From Siniperca chuatsi (lineage: Eukaryota; Chordata; Actinopteri; Centrarchiformes; Sinipercidae), in assembly GCF_020085105.1 (NCBI RefSeq), contig NC_058045.1, positions 17,842,333 to 17,906,332 on the forward strand: a stretch of 64,000 nucleotides of DNA. Direction: 5' to 3'. The stretch's first letter is position 1. Every line of letters begins with the position of its first letter. This document shows positions 56,471-64,000 of the stretch, piece after piece. Position numbers and translations under genes: made by a program. A model generated the notes under the pieces. It worked only from the letters and a program-made list of their open reading frames with translations. It did not search any database and had not been told where the DNA came from.

Positions 56471-58811
56471 CTGTGGAAAGTAAAGAGACATGGAAAGAGG
56501 ATGAGGGATAGACAAATACATGTGAGTGACATGAAGGCCAAGTGGAGAAAGGAACAGGAGTAACAAGAGGAGAAAGAGGGAGAATGTGACAGGAAAGAGG
56601 TAAGTAGGTATACAGAGTATAAAAGGGGGGAGAGGGAGGGTGAGAGTGGAAAGAGCGATGCAGTAAAGTAGTGCTGCATAATGTATTTGACAGTTTGAAT
56701 GAGATGTCACTAATAGGCCCACACAAGGGTGTACGTGACTGCTTTCTCATCCGACAATGACTGAGCCAACCTTGGATTTCCCTTTTCATCTCAGTTACAG
56801 AATTGAAAGTGTGCCCTTTTCATAACCCCCAGAAACATGACCTCTAACAACCACAAGTTCCGGTTTTGTACTTAGTCTACTGCTCTTTATCATCTTTACT
56901 TCCATAAATGGTTTACGGACAGTAATTCTTGCTTCACAGCGCCTCTCTGGGTCTCCATGGCAACCACTGCCTGGGAATGTCCTGCAGCCTGTCTCTGTGC
57001 AGCACAGACCATCCGCCAGCTACTATTTATGTTTCCTGGTTGGGCAGGCATGGCTGAGTGCTCATCACCAGGATGACTAAGCTGGATTTTCTGTGATGTG
57101 GAGACAAGCACGTAGTGGAGTACCCGACAGAAGTAATACACTGTAATACTTTCCTTGAGAGGATATTTAAGACCTCTCCATGGTAAGTTTGCACACAATA
57201 GTAGGATATGGAAAGTGGGACAGTCATACCTAATATCCCTTTATCCAATTATCTCTGACTCGGAGGTGAAAGCTGAAAGCTCACTATATACCAGGACTTG
57301 ACAAAGAGGTGAGCTAGGTTTGAGCTTCACAAGAGGACCCTTTGAGATAGATAGATAGATATATATATATATATATATACACACATTTTCGATACTGGGC
57401 AGAGTTCCTTTCTTTACTGTTGAAATCTGCTGTACAAACCAGCCAAAATACTACTGTAGCATGACTGAAAGAGGATTACAAGAAAGATTATTATTAGCTG
57501 AAAGAACTTAATGTGACATAGTGAGAAAGAGAGAGGGAGATGGATGTTTTGTGTCAAGCTTCGGATTATATGAATTTCTGGGACTTAAAATAAGTAGCTG
57601 TTGCACATAACTGGACAACTAAAACTGCTTTTTGCATGCTTGTATTCTCATATTTCCCAGTACAAACAGGTCAGTGGGGGTTTACTGAGCTCTGATGTGG
57701 TGTCAGGTATCAAGGATGAGGTTTTGTATCTGGTCTTTTACATTACTATTTTGCAGGTGACTGTGAGTACATCTTGTTTCGGCACTCCTGAATTATTTCA
57801 GACTGTGTGATCAGACAAAACATCAGTCTATCCTAACTTTTATTTGCCTTCTAAATCCCACATGCTGGAGGAAGTCTACCAGCAGGAAACACTAGATTTT
57901 GTTTCCGCTGTGCATTCATGGAATGCAGTCATACAATCTACTGTAGCTGCCAAGAGGCTGCAACTGACAAATATTCACCCACAACACTATGCCAAGTATG
58001 GCATTAGTTTGATTAATCAGAAAATTTAAGGCAACACAAAGTGTTATAGTAGATTAATATTTTGAATATTTGGCGTGGTCATAAAAGTGACATTCATGCA
58101 CATCTGGCAAAGAACTGAAACCGCAGCAGCACTAATCTCACTAAGATCTGCTTCCCCATGTGCCAGCATGTAAATGCAGTGCATTTCCTGTGCCCGGTTC
58201 ATTTATGGTCAAGTCTGCTGACTGGATGATGGTCGCCACGGGCAGCAGAGGGCATGCGTAACTGCTTGTGTAACACTGCGTATACTGCATCAACACAAAG
58301 CATCTGAAGCAATGATGGAAACACATTCAAACCACCAGCACTTTAGGGTTGTTATATTAACCTAATCATACTGGGATATTTCGTATAGTGTACATTTTAT
58401 TCGCGTGGGCCCCATTATATAAGTAATTTCTTACAGGTATTTGTCCATCATTTATAACATCATACTTAAAACCCATTCATTTAACTGCCATGCAAGTAGG
58501 AAACTAAGGTTCCAGGCCTACATCCTGTTGACTCTGCTACTCTGTTTCACACCTTTACTATAGCACACATGTAACCTGTCAAAAACCGAAGCTGGTGCCA
58601 GCCTCATTCACAACCAATCAACACTATCGATATTACCAGCGACACGCCCCTCTCCGTATCCTCTTAAAATGCGCATCAGATTGGCGAAGTCCTCCGTTTA
58701 ACTACTATAATCAATGTACAAGCAAATGACGCAAAAGAACCGCTAATTTCCGGAGTATGCAGTATACATACGATATACTGTCTACTGTTTTAGTCAGACG
58801 GGTTATCTTAC
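56471..58811. other. ldha intron 1
   Basis: A 2.3-kb intron between the noncoding first exon and the ATG exon. It contains a (TA)n tract at about 57357-57380 and no supported exon. Confidence 0.5.
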
Positions 58812-58890
58812 CTTTAGGCTTCAGTTAAAAACGTGGAAACACGAGCTGGAATGTGTCTGCTCCTCGTGAGTGCAGCTTTTCCGCAGAAGT
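58812..58890 (-). other. ldha: Noncoding first exon of ldha
   Basis: On the minus strand a donor GCCTAAAG|GTAAGATA closes an exon at 58812. A TATA-like TTTAAATA lies at 58917-58924, which places the start of transcription near 58890. The exon has no ATG and joins the coding exon whose acceptor abuts the ATG at 56470. Confidence 0.6.
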
Positions 58891-58916
58891 GGTGCTGCGG
58901 AGGAGGTGTCTGCCGG

Positions 58917-59166
58917 TATTTAAAGACAGCCCCTTCTGTAGACGTTACGTGCGTACATACTAATGAGCTTGGGTGGGTCTGTGGCCACTGTGCGTGTTGT
59001 GTGTCACGTACAAGGCAGGATGCGGCAGTGTGTCACTTCTACTTTTTATTATTTAGAAGTAGCCTGTTTTGTAATTGTAAAAATAGGTGTATGCGACATA
59101 TTTTGTTCGCGTCCTAGAATCATGTTATCACCACGAGCCGCTGTGTGCTGCATAACCGCACACGTG
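58917..59166 (-). promoter_or_regulatory. ldha: ldha promoter with hypoxia-response-like sites
   Basis: Upstream of the TATA-like TTTAAATA (58917-58924) are several HIF-type RCGTG cores: ACGTG at 58947-58951, GCGTG at 58992-58996 and a palindromic CACGTG at 59161-59166, plus CACGTAC near 59005. Mammalian LDHA promoters carry paired HIF-1 sites, so induction by low oxygen is likely here. Confidence 0.5.
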
Positions 59167-59219
59167 GCAGCGCAATGGAAAATTACGTCGGTTGGCAGAC
59201 TATCTGTCTCTTAGCAAAG

Positions 59220-62200
59220 ATGTAGGCTAGTTCAGGGATAGTGAAAATGATTATCGACGAAAAGATGTTCTCAGAAGCCTATTGGCCGGTCTCTTCTGCA
59301 TTTCTACCATCTCCAATTACAGTAAACAACCCGGATTTCGTTTTTTAATTTATAATTTAATTTAAGAACACTTTGTAAGCTATTTGTAATGTCGCTGTTA
59401 CCATGGCTCAGTTGCCGGATACATGATATAGTAATAATCTACGTATAGTGGGGATGTCCTAACACATGAGTCTTATGACTCATGTAGGGGTTGAACTTTG
59501 GGTGAAATGTGCTTCATGTCTAATATCTGATATTTAGTGTAAAGTATAGCCTAGTGGAACAGTAATACACAGTTTTTAAATTTTATATATCCTATTTCAT
59601 TTGGCTGTTGATGTAAGCCTAACACACCAGGCTATGTTTTAGTTTTTTAGTTTTAGGGTAGCCTACATGTAATGTGATGGACACTGAAAGGAAATGGCCA
59701 CTTTGAAATAACATGGGGTATTTGGATGACAGCTGGGCTTATTATGTCATCATTCTACCAGAGCAGAGTTTTTGCGCCCTCTCCTGTGTGTTTTAAGTTA
59801 TTACAATACAAAGACCTATTACTCAACCCTTACTAGTGTAACAAGCCATTTGTGTTACCTATCTGAGGAATTTTCTTAGTCTGATAGAGCTGATTCCACT
59901 GACAAAAGACATGGGAGTTGCATATTTGTTACAACATAGCATTTCCATTTTTTTCATTGTTCTGGATCAACCATTTGGCCTACACTGGGACCAAACAATT
60001 GTGCTCTTAGACTATCCAGTTCCAGATATAGTGTAGGCTACTATTTACACCTGGATGTCCTTTGAGCATCTCTATTCAGAGAAACATGAAGTTATGTGAT
60101 TTTTAAAATGTTCCTATATTGAGTTATCCACAATTTGGAGAAAAAAAAAACCTTCACAGATGGGACTCTTTGTATTTGAGCAACATCAAGTCCTGAATGT
60201 TAGGTCATGTTTCACAATATCCTATGTATGACAAAACACCAACACAAATTGACAAAAAGCAAAGCAAATCCACAACAGTTAAATCAGCTCTCTGACCAGT
60301 TTAATGTTTGATATTTTAAACGGTAAACCTTTACCAGTAACCATTTTGGCAACAGGTGAGAAGTGTATAATAACATTCCAGTCTACTTTAATAATCAAAT
60401 GTTGAAGTGAAACACTAGCTTTGTGTTTACTCCTAATGTTTGGGGTTGTAAATCCTTTGAGAAACAAATCCAAGCAGATTAGCACTTCTGTCATGCAAAT
60501 AGATGTGCTCAGTTTAGAGTGAACCACGGATCTTCAGCCTTCAGTTTCAAATGTAGTTCTTAAATGGATACAAAATAGTTTATTCTTGCACTTAATTGAA
60601 TACACATTAAAGTTATAATAGATTAAACTCCCACTTACATCTCCGTTCCTTCTTCTGTTTTACAATCCTTGGTTTTAAATACAGTTGGTGTACATAGTAT
60701 AGATATGTTTTTTAAAAAGAACATTTTGTCATAAATGCATTCTCTTTGTTTTGTCGTCCTTCACAGGCAGGTCAGATTGCAGCCACAGAAGACCATCACT
60801 TGTGTTTTCCTGTTTTAGCACTTTGCTCAAGGACACTTTTGCAGGCCAGATATTTACTGACATGGAGATTTTAATCCAGGTCTTCTAGATGATGTATATG
60901 ATTTCCATACTCCATAAGCCACCCTCCTGCATCATTATTAGTGTCAGTGTGTCAATCATGAGAAATTTAAAGTTTTTTTTTTTTTGTGACTGATTTATTC
61001 AATTCACTGATAGGACTAAATGCCCCATAATGGCAACATTATGATAGATTTACTCTTATGAAGTCTAGATACAGTGACTGATAGAATGCTCAAATCAATC
61101 CCATTGCCAATTTTAAAAAATCTATAAAATAAATACAAAAACAATGTATGTATTATATTGTATTTTCAAGTATACACCTGCTTCTGCACTGCTCACCTGA
61201 AAGCTGTAACTGCTGCAGTCACTTGCTGCCCCTGCTGCTGTTCATAAAACATTTCGTAATCTCCACCTCCACCACAGCATCCGCCTCTGAGTCTATGGTC
61301 AGAAAGTTCATATTGCCACTCCCCGATCCCTGTTGTGCTGAGCTTGGTGTATCTTTTAGGAGTGATGAGGTCAGAGCCTAGATGTCAAATAGCACCTGCC
61401 CTATGTACATATTCTGCATTCACAAAATAATCCATCTCATTTGAGTTGGCTGACTGAACTGTGTCAGTCAGTTGTTTTCATGTGTTTTGTAAAATGGATC
61501 TCAGCTCTGATCAATGAGATTACTATAGAAGACTCACCTGCTCCAGTCTCTTCTTGGTTTTGTTTATATCCAATTTCCTTTTAAATGTACAGTTATTTTC
61601 AAGCAGCTCACCAGCAGGAGGTGCTATCATAAAGGCAGTAGAACAACCTCTAGGCTCTTTTCTGCACTGATAACATTGCCACATGGACTTGAATTCTATT
61701 TCTAATTCGAGCACTACTTTCTACGTGGATAACATGAAGCATTACCTGATAGTGAAGGTTGTCAGCTTTCTGGATTCCTCATCCCATGCATACTAAAATC
61801 ACAAAGATGAATCTGTCTCACAAAATCTTTCTATCCAGCCAAAGCTGTGGTAAAGTTTTTTTAGGTCATAGAATATTTATCACATTTTAACTTAAATGCC
61901 AAATTAAGCAATGACATGTACAGTATATTAATATATACAGTGTAAAAATCAGGCCTTCACCTACTGACCTATTATCCACAGTAGTGGCTGCTGTTGTAGA
62001 AAGAGTCTACTAGGTTATCTTAGTGGATCAAAACTGAAGAAAATTGGTTTACTAAGACTTCACAGTTTTGAGGTGGACAGAGAACTACAAAATCTATACT
62101 TTATCCATATTTATACTTACCTAATAATATACATACAATACTGTATTGAATCAAAGGCAGCAAAAGTATCCACTCGGATCCCCTGGCCAATTCGCCTCAA

Positions 62201-63100
62201 ATGGCAGTCCCAGCTCTTCAGTTTAAACAACATCTATCACATGGGCCCTGACTTGAAAAATAATGAAAACTTCAGTGTGTGACTGTGACAGTATAAAACA
62301 CTGCTGGGGACAGATTAAGTTTCATTAGATTTGTGTGAAATCATACTTTATCTCCTGTTGTTTAATGTCCTCAGTTTGCCTACAGCGATGTACTGCAAAC
62401 TTTCCCACACTCTAAGCAACTTCTTCTTGTCCTTGCTACTGAATTACTCGTCTTTGTCTGCATCTTCCACAACTGCTTTCAATGGTCTCTGGAGCGTGTG
62501 CCAATTCAATCACTGCTTGCCCCCCAGTGGAATAACACTGGTTTGTTATGTTAGCTTCCCCCTCTCACTCCACCGGGTCAGTTGCCAACACGTTGTTATT
62601 GCACAGGGCATTGGGACTGAGGTGTGTCTACTGTGGGTGATATCCTACCTGTCTCAGCCTGCCACGTAATGGATAGGAATCTAATCACCTCGCCACAGCC
62701 TTGTCCTCCTCCAGCCTCTGTTTAGAAATAGAACTGAGGTCGAGGAACAAGGCCACATCAATCATAAAAGGATTCTCCGGGGAGCGAGATCACTCTCACA
62801 ACTCTCTCAGAACAACGTCCAGCCCACTGACATTACGTTACTTCACCTCAGATGGACGCATCCTGAACCACACACATTTTAAATCCACAATCCTGTCTGA
62901 TTTCTGCTTTTTCCTTGCTGATTTGTCCTTCCGTGTCTTTCAACATGAATCAAATACTTATTCCTTATTCCTCTTTCCCTTCCATCCCAGAGTCACTACT
63001 CACCTTCCTTTCCTTCATATCTTTCCCCCTTCCTTGGCCTGCTCTCAGCCCTCCCTCTCCTTCCTTTTCCTGGCTTCCAGTTTCGCTCCATGCACACCTT
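59220..63100. other. Region upstream of ldha without recognised gene
   Basis: About 3.9 kb with no supported exon on either strand. Frames such as 62331-62669 and 62701-63114 are open by chance in pyrimidine-rich DNA. No element ends were found. Confidence 0.45.
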
Positions 63101-63109
63101 CTGTCTACG

Positions 63110-63250
63110 ATTGATAACATCCCTGATGGAGCTCCTTTATTAGCCACCCACAGGCAGATTAACCACAGCAATAATACACCAATCAACAGCAATTATGCAC
63201 TGATAAGCCCAGGGAGAGCTCTGCTGGGTGCAGGGAAAGGATGTGGCAGT
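63110..63250. promoter_or_regulatory. Candidate conserved noncoding element
   Basis: Complex sequence rich in possible factor cores (CCTTTATTAGCCACCC, CAGATTAACCACAG, CCAATCAACAGCAATTATGC, TGATAAGCCC) with no frame. A similar patch lies at about 63400-63480. The call rests on texture only. Confidence 0.25.
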
Positions 63251-64000
63251 TGTAGAGTGATTGGGTGTGTTTTAGTACAGAATTAAAGGCTGTGTGTCTG
63301 TGCATACATTTACATGTCATACAAGTATATCTAATTGAGTGTACTTTGTTTTTTGCCTGCAATCTTAATCGCTTCATAGGGCATATTATTGTAATCAGAT
63401 GTGAAATCAGTCCTAGTCCCGTGGTCCTTATCAGGTGCTAATTGAAGCCATGATCAGGCAGGCTGTATTCTCATCTGTGTAGTCTCAAAGTTATTATTGA
63501 AAGTATAAGGATGAGTGAAGCAAACCAGGTGAATAAATAGAGGTTTTGATCAATATGGTGTACTATTATAGCTGAAGCCATCCCTTCTCCCATCATTACA
63601 GCATATTAAAACACTTCAGTTACAATGTTGGCACTTGTTAGTTTTTGGATTTTGCTGCCTAAACAGCAGCCTGGCATTGTTATAGAGCAGCTAAATGATG
63701 ATGAAAACGAGTGGAAGGGTAGATATGAGTTTCCTGCCTGCAGGCATTCACACACCAGCCAAGTCTGATTTCAAGAACAGCTGTGTGGATTTAACCTCCC
63801 CCTCCCTCTCCGCTTTCTGCACACACAAACACGCATTCATGCACATGCAAGTACACACCCGCAAGTAAACTCGCGTATGTGCTTGCATGCACGTAGAAAC
63901 ACACAAGCAGGAGCTACTTTTTAATGGGAGACCAAAGACCCTGGAAGCTGTTTGCCACGGTGCGACTGGTAAGCCCACCAATCTTTCAATTCCAGATTTG
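63251..64000. other. Right edge of window, no gene recognised
   Basis: Noncoding sequence with a CA-rich stretch near 63820-63910. Nothing can be assigned. Confidence 0.45.

Noticed and set aside
62331-63286. Overlapping plus-strand frames near the right edge
   Set aside because: They arise in pyrimidine-rich DNA, several frames are open together, and no domain is recognised.

Overview
The window is vertebrate, and almost certainly ray-finned fish, nuclear DNA. It has GT-AG introns, AT-rich intergenic DNA and long dinucleotide microsatellites. It also holds DNA-transposon families I recognise from teleosts (hAT, Tc1/mariner, IS630-like). All gene calls were made by reading exons, splice sites and codon phase by hand and comparing with remembered vertebrate proteins; no database search was possible.

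Five protein genes are supported, four of which can be named with confidence. From left to right: lrrc56 (minus strand, 12 coding exons, 9572-19649); hras (plus strand, four coding exons, 30048-33828, 189 codons); a UEV-domain-only relative of tsg101/uevld (plus strand, six exons, 38238-39620, 191 residues); tsg101 (plus strand, ten exons, 41441-49209, 390 residues); and ldha (minus strand, seven coding exons, 52652-56470, 332 residues, with a noncoding first exon near 58812-58890). In each model the exon lengths sum to a whole number of codons and end at a stop codon.

Layout: 1-9.4 kb is intergenic, with a decayed LINE ORF1 fragment, a 1-kb inverted-repeat element and a truncated IS630/Tc1-type transposase gene. 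9.4-20 kb is lrrc56, with a small target-site-flanked retroelement fragment 21 bases from a splice donor. 20-30 kb is the region between the divergent lrrc56 promoter and hras coding exon 1; it contains a CpG-bearing candidate hras first exon, two unexplained short coding-like blocks and a nested pair of hAT elements. 30-37 kb is hras with its long 3'UTR. 38-50.5 kb holds the two tandem UEV genes. 50.7-51.2 kb is a solo LTR between the convergent 3' ends of tsg101 and ldha. 52.6-59.2 kb is ldha with a hypoxia-response-like promoter. 59.2-64 kb has no recognisable gene.

Functionally, hras is a membrane GTPase, tsg101 is the ESCRT-I ubiquitin and late-domain receptor, ldha is the muscle-type lactate dehydrogenase, and lrrc56 is a motile-cilium assembly factor. 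The most interesting gene is the UEV-only one. It sits where uevld would be expected, beside tsg101 and an LDH gene, but has no LDH domain. It keeps most residues of the ubiquitin-binding face while changing most of the PTAP-pocket residues I can place.
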